Assembly (NCBI GenBank): GCA_949987705.1 | Contig: OX465281.1 | Coordinates: 237,853,143 to 237,917,142 of the forward strand | Direction: 5' to 3' | DNA from: Thereva unica | Taxonomy: Eukaryota > Arthropoda > Insecta > Diptera > Therevidae | DNA: 64,000 nucleotides | Shown: positions 1-11,294 of the stretch, one piece after another | How the letters are laid out: the number at the start of each line of letters is the position of its first letter | Position numbering within the stretch: position 1 is the first letter of the stretch | Translations under genes and position numbers: made by a program | Notes under the pieces: model-generated | What the model was told of the DNA's origin: nothing | Database searches by the model: none | The model's input: the letters and a program-made list of their open reading frames with translations, nothing else

Positions 1-539
1 GCGATGCCAAATGTGTATGGGTTTATTGTAGCTTGTGGAAATATTATTGAAAATCCATTTTTATTTACTAAAAAAAAAAAAAAAAATACATAAGAACATA
101 TTCCTGGAAATTGAAAGCTCGTTTTAAGATCTTATCAATGTCAAAGGGAATAAAAATAAAACTGGACGGAGGTGGATGGTTGTGAATTCGAGACTGGCAT
201 CAGGATAAAAGCGGGCACTTGTATCCTAGAATATGCATCAAATGACATTTTGTGTATAGCATTTATCTAGTTGTTAGCCTATGATATGGTTTGATTAATC
301 TTTTGATATCTTAAATGCATGTTTAGTGTTGCATAACTATAGAGCATGTGAAATGGTTTAAGTAAAATGTACGAGATTTTGCTATTTGAAATTCTAAAAG
401 GTTTTGAGTGATTGGAACCACTTTTTTGAGTGGCGAAATTGATAACTGGGATTGAAAGTTGTTTTGATTTTTGTTATATTTTAAAAATTGGTTTGTACTG
501 AAGCGTGCATGCCTGTGACGATTTTAATGTAAAGATCTT
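1..539. other. AT-rich sequence without recognisable feature
   Basis: No coding stretch, RNA gene or clear repeat is visible. There is one A-run of about 17 nt near 69-86. Confidence 0.6.
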
Positions 540-1235
540 ATCCAATAATGTTCCAACAATTTTCTCAATTTTTTCAAAACGTTTGATCTGAAGCCCGTTA
601 ATCAACTTCCGATGTATCTAAACTCTAGAAATCCCTCGTTGTTGGATATCTGTTTTGTGTCTAAGGTTGAAAATGTTTTATTCCATAATCAGAGCAACCC
701 ACCTAGTTATCTCGATCATAATATCCTATATATATCCCTAAAATTCACAGTAGTCAGAAACACTCAGCAGAAATTGTTTTCCTATGGCGCTTGATAAGTC
801 TATCAATATCCCAGCACTACCTTGGGTACGAATTTATCGCCTCCCTGACATAGACAACCAAGTAGAGCATTTCCATTCGCTGTGTTATCATTTACACGAA
901 TCTTTTGCGCCAGTGAAAATAAAACGCATATTTCCCTTTACCTCAGCTCCTCTCCAAACTCCTCTTGAGAAAATATAAGAAAAACTAAACTGTTGTGAAT
1001 TGAAACGCCTACAAAAATGTCGGGAGCTTAGTAACTTTCATCATCGGGAAAGCAAAAACGCAGTTCTACTTCTCTAAGCTTAGCCCTAATTAACTTGCTT
1101 AGAAACTTTGCAAAAACATCAAGCAACTTGGGATTCACGGTAATGAAAGTGAAGCCCAGATCAGTCTAAGCGCTGGTGAACTAAATAATTATTTTATCGC
1201 CACAACGAATATACGTGAATACACTGCAATCCCAA
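540..1235 (+). pseudogene. Decayed CR1-group retrotransposon fragment (endonuclease to linker)
   Basis: Relic of the endonuclease end and the linker before the reverse transcriptase of a non-LTR retrotransposon. Open stretches at 612-794 and 784-978 contain PSLLDI, an SxPPSYLDH segment and an ALPWVRIYR / ESFAPVKIKRI segment. These line up in order with the 961-aa protein at 33,687-36,572 (PSLLDI, SPPSLFDHD, NECVPLKRIRKK). Further on, near 1,105-1,150, the reading LCKNIKQLGIHGN matches LWKNIRKLGIHTE of that protein. Several frame changes and stops separate the pieces and the catalytic reverse transcriptase is absent, so it is an old dead fragment of the same family. The shared order of motifs makes the call firm; the exact ends are estimates. 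Confidence 0.8.
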
Positions 1236-2213
1236 CTGATTTTAAAACGCATTTCGCGTGTAAAACCGTGTAGTCACTTTTTACGCATTTAAAATGTGTT
1301 AATTTAATACGCGAAAAGTGTGTAAATTTAAAACACTTAATGCGTGTATTTCAAACACACCAAATATGTATTACTATGAAGCTTTAGTGGGTAAAGCTTT
1401 TTTAGCATCTTTTTGCAGGGAGTAAACCTAGAAAAATCGTCACTGCAATGCCTTCTCTCGCAGCCTTTTTGTTACTGACTGACTGTAGGGTTGTGTTGTG
1501 AAGCTCTCTGATGAGCGTGGTTCCTGATATATTGAAGATGTGGGCAGGAAGCGAAGTGTGTGAAATGATAGATAATAATATTTTTGGTTTTCACACGTTT
1601 ACACACGTAAAACTATGAAACGTTTCAATTTCTTTAGGGTGTATATATAACTCGTGAAATATTAGCCCTATCTAAAAACAATAAAAGCAAAAATTATAGA
1701 TAATCGTGTGTTCTATAAGTCTTAGGAAGGGCTTTTTTATGGCGGGCTAACCGTTAACGAAATATAGAGCAAAGAATGTGATATATAAAGTTTGAAGCAC
1801 TGTAACTCCGAACATATTGACTTTACAAAAAAAAAATTCTGAACAAAAAAGTTAAATCACTCATTTATCTACAAAAAATATTATATACATTTTTGTCGTA
1901 AAACGCATAGTTTCTGAGATATAGAATTAAACGCGTTTCCCTTTATTGTAAGTGAAGCATAAGGGTGGGGATGACGCCATTTTGAATTTAAGCTCATAAA
2001 AATATGTAAAAACATTTGGTAAAAAAAAATCGCGTGCGGTATTTTTTGCAAAGAAAAAGTACCTATTTACTGGACTATTGATGTTGTATGAGTTCAGAGG
2101 CGACCGTCGGGGATAGTGAAAGATATTCTTATTGCAGTCTTACGCCTCCTGAAAATGTTGTAGCCCGCTAATCAGTTGACAAGGGTGGGATACCCTTAAA
2201 GTGCGGGCTAATA
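1236..2213. other. AT-rich spacer, possible short inverted-repeat element at its start
   Basis: No coding sequence is seen. Between about 1,219 and 1,426 the ends read TACACTGCAA and, reversed, ACTCCCTGCAAAAAG around a stretch of alternating ACACTT/GTGTGT-type words. This could be a small TIR element, but the inverted match is too short to call. Confidence 0.35.
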
Positions 2214-2544
2214 CTCCGGCTTCACCTACCTCAGTTCACACATAAATGGCTTCGCAGGCTAAGCTCCAGTTTATGTTCAGTTCATGTTTGAAATGGTTGT
2301 TGCTTTTTTCCCAGAAGTTTAAAATGCAAAAACTCTCTGGAATGGATGTCATTCAATTATTCAACTTGATTACTCTCTTTTGAGCGGGGTTTTACGTTTA
2401 ACTTCAGATCGAGCCCAGTTGGGCGAACTGAGGTCTGTTTTATCCTCAGATGAATAAGTGGAAATTGTATGCGAATTGAGGTTATTTTAAAGGTCAGTAC
2501 AACAATTTGCTCGGAATTGTGAAGTTCGCCCGGTGAAGCCAGGC
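2214..2544. mobile_element. MITE, family 1 copy A (TA target)
   Basis: Short non-coding inverted-repeat element of about 331 bp. The left end CTCCGGCTTCACC and the reversed right end GCCTGGCTTCACC are near-identical and are flanked by TA on both sides. The interior (AACTGAGGTCTGTTTTATCC and neighbours) recurs in inverted orientation at 29,172-29,490, which shows that this is a dispersed family and not a chance palindrome. No transposase is encoded, so it would have depended on an element elsewhere. TA duplication and short TIRs fit a Tc1/mariner-type origin, but the superfamily is inferred. Confidence 0.75.
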
Positions 2545-5500
2545 TATAACATTAATTGGTCAAAGCAATAATGCTGATTCTATTATTAAAATATTGATAT
2601 TTTATAGAATTGAATGGAGTCATTATTTTTAATTAGTATGTTTATTTCCGCTTAAACAGAGCCGCTAAACATTAAGCTTGAGGAACTTAAGATTTAGTGG
2701 AATATCTAATTACTTTTGGTGAAGAGGGAAATATTTTAGTGGTTTTCTGGTGGTATTAGATGTAGAATCTAGTGGTCTTTCGCTGAAGATTAATCACACT
2801 CTCAATTGCTCAAATTTTCCGGGTGGGTAATGCTACCCAATCTACGCACATTATCCACCGGCAACGGTGGCAACTATTTGCCAGACTACGTTTCTTTCGA
2901 GATATTTGTAAAAACTTCCCCTGCATTATTGCAACTCAGTTCAACCAATTCCGCATTTAACTTCAAATTTATTATCCATGACTAAAACTTTCCACTGAAA
3001 TGCAACTTTTTTAATCATCCGCCCAATTAAACTTGTCTCACTAGCCTGATCTCATTAGCTGACTTCTATGACCCCTAAAACTCACCATATCAAAATATCA
3101 TAAATAAACATTTATTGAATTTTTGGGGCTTAAACGTGTTATTTACACCTCATCGTAATTACTCATGCCCGGAAATCTGATAATTAGTTTTATTCACCTG
3201 GCGTTTTAGGCGAAATATTGTGTGCATTTAGAGAATTTACTGTTATGCACAGGATAATAACAAAACGTAAATATTTATTTATAAATTAATTAATTACATT
3301 ACATAATTAATATGATTTTGGTTGAAGTCAATTTTGGGAATAGCTATGGAAAAGAAAAGTTTGTTTATATCACTTTTATGAGGAATAGCCCAATCTTACA
3401 TCATAAAATAAATGTTTATCTAAGGAAAAAAAAACCTTTTCCAATAAATAACAACTTCAAATGAAACATCTTATCAATTTCCAGCGGTCTATTTATCTAA
3501 AACATAATTCCATTGTTGAAAAGTTTGTGAAACTTCCTTCAAAACCACTACAGGCCCACATTGTAAGCCTTTTCTAACCATAAACTTCAAAAGTTTCAAA
3601 TGTGTGTATATATGTCAAAAGTGTACACACAATAATACGTGTATATGTATGTATATATAATACTAGAATAGAAAATCAAAGTATAGAACGGCAGAGACGA
3701 TTGTGGAGGTCCTTAAACCAAGGATTCTAAAATAATCCCTAAAATCATCAGATTTCTACTTTTGAGAGCTAAGTTTTTGTAATAAATTCTACTGAATATT
3801 GACCCACGCGCCAGAGCCAGAGTGTAGCTATGGCAACTGTAGGTAATCCTGAAAATCTGTGATAGATATTTAAAAGCATTTAAATTGAGATAGAGCGGAA
3901 ACGATATTAGGAAAGCATTTGAATATTGTTATTATTCCCTGATTGTGATAACCAATTGTAAGTTCATTTTTTGAGGAAAAAGGTAGAGAGATTGGAAGCT
4001 TCAATTCAATACAGACGATTACATTTCTGGGAAAAAAGGAAAATCGCATGATTCTGAGTATCTGATCATTTATTTTATTTTTTCAAAAGTCTCATATTCG
4101 TTGAAATTCTTTGAACAGGGAAAAAAATATAAATCGAATGCATACAATTACATTTCGGTGTAGTATAATGAGCCGCTCTCTCTCGCTCTCTTTCTCAATA
4201 CTCAATGCTTATCCTTGTAATAAAATTCGCCCCTCTCACTGGAAGCGCTCCAAGATGTATCCTGGAAGTTTCTCTCTTATACTGTCAGTAAGCTTTAAGC
4301 TTAAAAAGCTCAGGACTAAATCCCTGAAGGTTATATCAACATCCTTGAATACTCTCCTTCTCGCTTTTTATGTTTAAATTAAAGAATTTTTTTCGCGCCA
4401 AATTTTTATGAAAATTTATAAACGAGTCCTTTTTTAATGATTTCGACATGGAATTTTATATCAGGACTTTTTGCAGCCCTACAACGCCCGTTAGCTTCAG
4501 GCAAGGATAAAGGCACTTTTTCTCTAGAATCCCTTGCAAAAACACCAAAACTTCCTCTTGGGTGTCCTTAGTTTTCAGGCGGTACGCGCCCTTTTTTTCG
4601 GAGTAGACTACCAGATTTTTTTTTTGTTTTTTGCATCAAACATGTTTTTTTTTCACCCCATGGTTTTCTGTGTGTGTATGTGCTATATCTTAGTTTCTCC
4701 ATTCCCACAGGACACAAAAGGACGAGAAAATTGTAACGTCAAATGATTAATGAGAAGGCGGAAAATTAGTTACACCGCGCAAAAGTAGCATAAGGATGAG
4801 AAAGGAATCATTTTACTTTTGGGGGTGGCTTAGTTTTATTTGTTGTGTTTTTGGCGAAAGTGTAATCAAGTCAAAGAGGTGGGACTGGGATTTCCTTCCT
4901 TCGTTCGTTGGTTCGTTCGTTGTCTTAAAGAAAGAGCGACGACGTTCCTTTAGTTTATTGGACTGGGAATTATTATGAGGATGTGATTGTTGATATCACT
5001 GATAGACCCAGATATAATAACATAGGAAGCAGGTAACTTTTGAATGATAAATTCATGGTGATTTGTCGACTTCTTAAATTAGCATTTCAATCATCCCGCG
5101 CCAAGCTCTATCCTTCCGGAGTGATATTAATTGATTATGTTTCACAGGTATTTTGCTAGGGATTTCACTTTATTAGATGGTAATGAACTTTTACTGATTA
5201 TTATAACTAAAAATATCCTTGCTAATAATCGACTGTGGTGAGAGGTAATATCGTGACTTATTTTGTTATATTTTCGAGCTCATCAATATTTAGATAAATG
5301 AGCCGTTTAAAGTGGGGTAAGTCCATTTTTGAAAAAAATGAAGATATCGGTAGTTCTAGATAAAACTTAGTATGATCTTTTTATGTGTAAACATGCTAGG
5401 GTCCAAAAATTCAGAATACTAGAAATAAAGGAGATGGATATTTTAGCTCTTAACAGTGATGTTGATTTGAAAGTGGTGCATGTCCATCTTATATTGAAAT

Positions 5501-5640
5501 TATTTTTAACCATATAGCAAAATTGAGCTCCGGTTGCTGTATGGTGAAGCAAATCTGTTGGTTTAACATCAGTCTGAAATGTAGGATGTTTTTATCTATT
5601 TATCTTTGATATTGGTAGTAGCCAATTGTACAATATTTCA
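2545..5640. other. Long AT-rich spacer without supported gene
   Basis: About 3.1 kb with only short open stretches of biased composition, such as 4,111-4,377 and 4,534-4,746, which show no motif and no codon character. A segment at about 5,301-5,330 resembles the end sequence of the inverted-repeat element at 7,880-8,100 (GAGCCGTTTA followed by GTAAGTCC), so a degenerate relative may lie here. Confidence 0.5.
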
Positions 5641-5649
5641 TAAATAATA

Positions 5650-5940
5650 ATAAGAATACCTCAATTTTGTGTTTCAATAATAACGCAAACACCAGGAAAT
5701 TTTAGTAATCATGGAAAAACTATGAACAAAAGAACTAGATAAATTACACAATCGGAAGCACCACATTAATACAAACATAACTTCGATCTCGGGAGCTGTG
5801 AAAATCATGAGAAATTTCGTTGTTTTGTACACAGCTGCATAGACAATAGAATCGTTACACGAAAAAAATGCAGAGCACTCAGTTTATCCTGTAATATTGT
5901 TATATACAGAATTTGTAAGGGTGCAAAAAAAATATATAAC
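5650..5940 (+). mobile_element. Possible 3' portion of an LTR upstream of a primer binding site
   Basis: This AT-rich stretch lies directly before a tRNA-Ser primer-binding-site sequence and ends in ATATAACAAT, comparable to the AATT-type ends known for gypsy-group LTRs that use tRNA-Ser. It holds a TATA-like word near 5,900. I found no second LTR in the window, so the left limit is unknown and no gag or pol follows. The call rests entirely on the adjacent primer site. Confidence 0.35.
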
Positions 5941-5942
5941 AA

Positions 5943-5963
5943 TTGGCGCAGCCGGTAGGATTC
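5943..5963 (+). other. tRNA-Ser primer binding site (LTR retrotransposon leader)
   Basis: The sequence TGGCGCAGCCGGTAGGAT and the next three bases are the reverse complement of a eukaryotic tRNA-Ser 3' end including the post-transcriptional CCA. Because nuclear tRNA genes do not encode CCA, this is better explained as the primer binding site of a gypsy-group LTR element than as a tRNA gene fragment. Leader-like sequence continues to about 6,025, and then retrotransposon 3' sequence of another type begins. Confidence 0.7.
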
Positions 5964-6105
5964 GGGAAGAAGCTAATACTTTGTCGGTTACGATCGACAA
6001 GGCCAATGACCTCGGATCCTTTTAAGAATCTTCGCTCGGGGGTGTACAACCACGGTGCCTCTGCTCCAGGCGGGCACGCGCTCACCTCCAATTTAAGTAC
6101 ATCGC

Positions 6106-6828
6106 GTGACTTTAGCCAAAGAGTAAAAAAGACTTTAGCCAATGACCACATATTCCAAATCGCCAAACAAGCATCCCAGTGCTTGGGATTTCTTAAGAGG
6201 TGCAAGTTCCTCCTAAAGCCATCGGCCCGTGCTGTTATATATAAATCCTACATTCGGCCTCTTCTCGAATATAACTCCATCGTTTGGGGCGGCGCTCCAA
6301 TAACCACCTTTGCATGGTAAGATAAGGTCCAAAAAAAGGCCCTTAAGTTAATTAATGACGATACCGCTTGCTCCACCATCGACCCCTTGAGCCACCGTAG
6401 GAATGTAGCAGCACTGACAAAATTTTATCGCTACTATCTTAGTGACTGTTCCTTCGAGTTAAACGCTCTCCTGCCTCTACGGCAATCTTATACCCGCAAC
6501 ACCCAATTAGCCCACTCATCTCATTCCCTCCACCTGCAACTCCTCCTTTCACGCACTCAACAAGATATGAATTCGTTTGTGAATAGAACAACTCGACTGT
6601 GGAATAATCTCTCGCAGTCAGTTTTTCCGAGCTCCTACAACATCCAAGAGTTCAAACGCAGGGTTAATCACCACCTTCTTCAATACCCCCCCGTACCTTT
6701 ATAACCCCCCCCCCCCTCCCCCGTACTAAGCTTACTGCTAGACATTGCTCCATGACTTGACAAATGACATGACGGACTAGTAGTACAAAGGGTGACTTCT
6801 GAGCTTAGCACTGCCACATAAAAAAAAA
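6106..6828 (+). pseudogene. 3' end of a CR1/Jockey-group reverse transcriptase with A-tail
   Basis: C-terminal region of a non-LTR reverse transcriptase after the catalytic core: SRDFSQRVKK, LGFLKRCKF, YIRPLLEYNSIVW, then SHRRNVAAL and RLWNNLSQSVFP up to a natural stop at 6,702-6,704. Both halves are in one frame, separated by a single TAA at 6,318-6,320, so the copy is only lightly damaged but strongly 5'-truncated. A C-rich tract (6,703-6,722) follows the stop, and the element seems to end in the A-run at about 6,820-6,828. The post-stop text resembles that after 57,600, pointing to a shared family with the relic at 55.2-57.7 kb. The upstream part of the open frame (5,943-6,105) belongs to the LTR leader and to unassigned GC-rich sequence. 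Confidence 0.8.
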
Positions 6829-6842
6829 TCGCGGGACTTTTA

Positions 6843-7037
6843 GTGGTCTTAATCCCGGCCCAGGAGGCGCCCTATGTCCGAGGGCCCCAACCGAGGGACC
6901 ACCAACCACCAGCCAGTGACCCAGCCACACCAGGCCCTTCAACCTTACCAGGGCCCAACGAAACACCAGTGGACTACCAGGCCATTCAACGAGCTAATAT
7001 GAGCTCCCTGTATGAATGGATATGGGAATTTGTCTAA
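6843..7037 (+). CDS. Unidentified proline-rich open frame, 64 aa
   Basis: A GC-rich island in AT-rich DNA, immediately after the A-tail of the preceding retrotransposon. The product is proline-rich in its first 45 residues (repeated PxxP) and ends in a tryptophan-containing segment (SSLYEWIWEF). I do not recognise it. The composition differs sharply from both flanks, so it may be a fragment of a coding exon or of a mobile-element gag-like protein. No splice sites or start context decide the matter, and the start is simply the first ATG. Confidence 0.2.
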   Translation: MVLIPAQEAPYVRGPQPRDHQPPASDPATPGPSTLPGPNETPVDYQAIQRANMSSLYEWIWEFV

Positions 7038-7079
7038 GGATTTCGTTTTTAACCGAGACCCTTACAAATTCCGTATGTA

Positions 7080-7440
7080 ACAATAATATTAGATTTAAAA
7101 TGACATCACACAGCTTACTGTACTATACTCGTCATATACTTTCATTTGATACCCATACCGAGAACGTTATAAATAAAAGGGTAAACTGCCATTTTGTGTT
7201 GGTCGAAGTTAACACAGCTAATAGTATTCGAATCGTCATTTAATACCCATATACCGAGCGCGTTGTAAAAAAATGTAAACCGCCATTTTGTGTTGGACGC
7301 TATTTTGAATTTGGAATGCTAATAGAAGTTTACTTGACATAACCTTTCATTTGATACCCTCACTTGATTGAGTGGATTGTAAAGAAAAAAAGTAGTCCCC
7401 CATTTTCTGTTGACCGCCATTTTGAATTTTCAAATTTTTC
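7080..7440. repeat. Degenerate tandem repeat, unit about 120 bp
   Basis: Three imperfect units share the order CTTTCATTTGATACCC (or CATTTAATACCC), then a GTTRTAAA word, GTAAACYGCCATTTTGTG and a TTTTGAAT word. Units start near 7,138, 7,228 and 7,340. No coding is seen. Confidence 0.55.
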
Positions 7441-7639
7441 CCACAGATTCGTCATTTCTGCTCATAAAAACCCCCCAATACCGATTTTAAATGGAATCAG
7501 AACATAATTGCAAAATTCGGCCGCGATCTTGGAACCGTTATCTTGATTTTTACTAAATGATCAGATTGCATTGTCACGCGAACTATACGTAAGGGCAAAA
7601 TTTGAAGTTGATCGGTTATTTAAAAGTGGGTCAAAATCA

Positions 7640-7830
7640 AGTTGCAAGATTTATTTACAAAGAACATACAAACATGCAAACGTACAAACATACATTCAAT
7701 CATATATACATACATACAGGGAAGGCTATATAAAGCTAATACATACATATGTACTTTCATACATATATACATGCATGCATAGACACATACATACAGGTGA
7801 AGATTATATAAAGCGTATAAAAAGGCTGAT
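7640..7830. repeat. TACA/TACATA-rich simple sequence
   Basis: Interrupted ACATACA-type microsatellite with two longer words repeated at a spacing of about 80 bp (a GAAGGCTATATAAAGC / GAAGATTATATAAAGC pair). The open frame across it is an artefact of repeat composition. Confidence 0.8.
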
Positions 7831-7879
7831 GAAACATGTGCATATTATCCACTTAAATTAACGATTTTAATAATCCATT

Positions 7880-8100
7880 AATTTTGAAAGTGAGGCAAGT
7901 CCATCTGGGTATGAAAAAATCTTCATTTTCTTGTAGCAAGCACTATAAGCACTATTGGATAAAAAACTCATATTATCTAAGAACACAAAATGCAAAAATA
8001 TTGTTTATTAGGGGCAACCAATATTTTTAATTTTATTGAAATGCAAATGTTTAAATATCTCGAAAGAATAAATAGTGGACTTGCCCGACTTTCAAAATAA
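7880..8100. mobile_element. Short inverted-repeat element (MITE-like), about 220 bp
   Basis: The left end TTTTGAAAGTGAGGCAAGTCC and the reversed right end TTTTGAAAGTCGGGCAAGTCC match at nearly every position. The interior is AT-rich and non-coding. A related end lies near 5,301. Target duplication is not obvious. Confidence 0.6.
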
Positions 8101-8756
8101 ACGGCTCAAATTATAATTAAATGAAAAATGAGACGGATATCAACCAAAAATTCTTACGACATAAAAAGTGTTTTTTTTGTTGAGAAAACTAGACTACCAC
8201 ACAATATTAAAGGAATTGCTTTAAGGAGCGAGGACCAGTACGAAGGAACGTATTTAGGCTAGAGAGTTGTAAAAAAATGGGACTTTGTAGTGGGTAAAGG
8301 TATCGGTCTTTCGGTCCCACTGGATCAACTCTCCGTGGCTTGCCTGTTTTGTCTGTCTGTAAACCATACGAACAACTCTCCTATGACCCTGTCCAGTTTT
8401 CAGGCAGAGGAATCATCTTTTCCACTGTCTGATCATGACTCACTTTCGCAGTCATAAATCGATTCTCTCTCTTCCACATTGATTCATTCTCTTCGATAAA
8501 GTATACAGAACAGAAAAGGAAGAAAAACTGAATCATCTGTTTATTGGAACAACGAGAAACTATGCACCAACACACCAAGCTTATCCCCATATGAAATCAT
8601 TAAATATTCCCCTGAATAATTTAAACCCTTAAGGGTTGAAAATAATTTATTTTTGCCTGACAGTACGCCCACAATCGAATTTGAAGCATAAACTTGAAAA
8701 AAAAAAAAAAAAAAAAAAAATACAATTTTTGCCATTGTTGGCCGATTTAGGGGTAG
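8101..8756. other. Spacer without supported gene
   Basis: Only short unconvincing open stretches are present. One on the - strand runs through a long A-run (about 8,697-8,720) that would encode a poly-phenylalanine string, a sign of non-coding sequence. Confidence 0.55.
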
Positions 8757-9053
8757 TTTCAACCCTTTAGGACTACCCCTTATCATAAAGTTGGCCTTCA
8801 TTTAGTACAAATCAACCACCTTCGCAAATAAATGTTAAAAAAAGTGCATTACATCGCATTAGTTTTCATTATTACTGAAATAATCGCGAAAACCCCCTAA
8901 AAAGGGGTGTTTTTTGCATTTTTAGGGGTGACGCCCATGTTTTAGGACCGCGGGACCCCGATTTTCGTGATCAGCGACCCCAAAAACCTTTAGGGTTCGA
9001 TTTTCTTAACGGTGTTATTTTGGAACCCCCCCCCCCGCGTTTTGAATGGACTA
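8757..9053. mobile_element. MITE, family 2, partial copy
   Basis: The last about 297 bp are collinear with the complete copy at 13,684-14,083, including a run of words rich in AGGGG/CCCCT and the end TTTTGAATGGACTA. The left end of the family is missing here. A C-run of 12 or more lies just inside the right end. Confidence 0.7.
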
Positions 9054-9243
9054 CAATAACTACTCTGATTCCTCTTGCACCAGATGAGCTTCTTAATTCA
9101 ATGCAATCGCACAAAAGTGGGATTACCTTGTTTCGTGGTGTGTGGCTCTTGAGGATACAGCACTCAGCCTGAGTTCAGCGATGATGACGCCGACCACATC
9201 TCATTACTTTTCGCTGAGATGATGGTTAATAAATTTGACAATA

Positions 9244-9958
9244 GGGGCCATCCATAAATTACGTCACACGAATTTCAAGATTTTTTGACCCCCCCCCCGT
9301 CCTTGTCACAGCTGGTCACATTTGGGAGACCCCCCCCTCCCTAGTGTGACGTCACATATTGTGCAATTTTGCATCTAGAAGTTATTAAACTAAAACAGCA
9401 GTTCCGAAATTAAATATATTTCTATTTAAATTATTTTTTAATAAAATTAACATAAAATCAACATAAAATTCACTTAAACATTTCAAAAAATTAACAAAAG
9501 ATGAAACGAAGTTACTTTACTTTCTATGTACGTACTTACATATGTTTTGTGCGTTGCCGCGCAAAAAATTTATTTGTGTTTTGAGTCGTTTTTTGGTATT
9601 TGTGGGCATTTTGTTTATTTTTTGAGTCGTCTGATGGTGATAGGGATAGGAAATTTGTTGAATTTCATAATTAATGCAAAATTATATGTTTTCCAAATTG
9701 TAGTAATGAGATTAGTACCTAAAACAAAGAGACGCTCTGTAGGATAGAAAAATAATACACAGATCACACAACCGCCATTGCGCGTGTGTCTGTCACCAGC
9801 TTTACCGCGAGTTTTTGCGGAACGTATCCTTCGCGTAATGAGCAGTATTACTATATTTAGATATATTAGATTTTGAAATGTGACGTAACAAAATTTAAGA
9901 CCCCCCCCACCCCTTGTCACACAATGTCACACGTGTGACGTAATTTATGGATGGCCCC
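9244..9958. mobile_element. 715-bp TIR element with ATA target duplication
   Basis: The ends are a long inverted pair: GGGGCCATCCATAAATTACG at the left, and the same sequence reversed at the right, extending into GTCACACG. ATA flanks both ends (9,241-9,243 and 9,959-9,961), so the insertion is intact. C-rich tracts sit inside both TIRs. The interior is AT-rich; its open stretches (9,526-9,747 + and 9,615-9,920 -) overlap each other and show no transposase motif. It is therefore non-autonomous. Similar GGG..CCATCCATAAATTACG ends are, from memory, widespread in arthropods, but I do not assign a superfamily. Confidence 0.85.
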
Positions 9959-9961
9959 ATA

Positions 9962-10800
9962 TGGAAGGAGTGCAAATAGAAGGGAGGTATAGAAGGATAA
10001 TAAACAAAATTATATCATAACTTCTAACCTCTAGACGAAGCCTATTGGGGATACCATGCAATAACACTGCTTGCATTCTAAAAAGATGATGCGGAAACGA
10101 ATGCCATTTATCTCACGAACAAATTTTATTTAGCCAAAATTAACGTAAAACCGATAATTTACGAGATATTTTAGAAAAGCTGATTTTGTGATCTTTGACT
10201 CTCCGTAACATGAGTTGCCGGTCAGTTGGCTTTATAGATTTTTGGGAAATTATTTGTAACCCCAGAATAAATAAAATCCCGCTGCAAAATCTTCAGTTGG
10301 ATTTTTTAGAGTTTCATGTATAAATTAACTATGCTAGAAGGCGATACAATAAATTTAGATAAATAATGCATATTTTGTGTTTCATTGACCAGCTTCTGGA
10401 ACTTTCTTCAATTAGTAGTACTTTGTATTTGGAATGATCTATGCCAATGCGGATGCATTTATAAATGTTCATGCTTGTAGCGGAAATTTTTAAATTTTCT
10501 TGCCTGTGAAGGGAGCGTTGATGCGTTTGGTGGGAGCCTGCTTGCCTGTGGCGGGAGCTTCCATGTTTTTATGGAATGCCTTGTTTTTATGCGTGCTAGC
10601 TGAAAGCGCATATGTGCGTGATTCATGCACGAATGAAGCCAGGTGTGCGGAAAACTTAAGCAACTGCACTTAGGTATTTCAAATATAAATCCAAGACCGG
10701 ACTGCTCGAAGTTTTCAGGAAGATGACTTGTTAGAGGTCTCAACCTGGAAATGGAGCGTCTGTACAATGGCTTTAATGATGTTGTGATATTCTTTTAAAT
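9962..10800. other. Spacer with short imperfect GTGGCGGGAGC-type words
   Basis: No gene is supported. Between about 10,465 and 10,555 variants of CTTGCCTGTGGCGGGAGC recur three times in imperfect form, making an open frame on the - strand that is compositional rather than coding. Confidence 0.4.
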
Positions 10801-10804
10801 ACCT

Positions 10805-10896
10805 GGAGCAGCCCGAAGGCATTAACTCCTATGGAGCAGCTATAGAAGCGTTAACTCCGATTAGTAAGTGGAGCAGCTATTGAAGAGCTTAACTCC
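10805..10896. repeat. Three-unit short tandem repeat
   Basis: Units at 10,805, 10,833 and 10,870 each begin GGAGCAGC and end TTAACTCC, with 9-11 variable bases between. Spacing is 28 then 37 bp. Confidence 0.6.
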
Positions 10897-11294
10897 CGGG
10901 CTTAGGGAAGTTTTTGGCTTCCCACTCAAACGTCAGTTTTATAACGACTGAATTTGATTTAATTAAAATGCTCTATTTATATAAAATTATCTTATACATC
11001 TATTCTACTCTAACTATAATTATCATTATTCCCACCTTAGGTAAATTGCTTTGGGTCAGTAATTTGTACGCACCGGGCCTCAAGAATTTGATGCACCCGT
11101 GTGACCTATTTACGTTTTTACTTGATCGGGGAAAAATTGCAACGTTCAGTCTGCATGAAAAAAAAAAACTCTCGTGTGTGACCCGTTAAAAATATTTACC
11201 TATGTGATTTGAGAAATATGAAAATGTATAATGGGAATGAGTGTATCACAATGTGAGGAGGATCCAAGTTGTAGTCAGATTATGTTAACAGAAT

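Noticed and set aside
1219..1426. Possible MITE with TACACTGCAA-type ends
   Set aside because: The inverted match is only about 8-10 bp with gaps, and no flanking duplication or second copy was found.
5943..5963. tRNA-Ser gene fragment on the - strand
   Set aside because: The match includes the CCA end, which eukaryotic nuclear tRNA genes do not encode, and no anticodon arm or cloverleaf follows. A primer binding site explains it better.
8541..8801. 86-aa open frame on the - strand
   Set aside because: It contains a poly-Phe string from a long A-run and no protein-like text.
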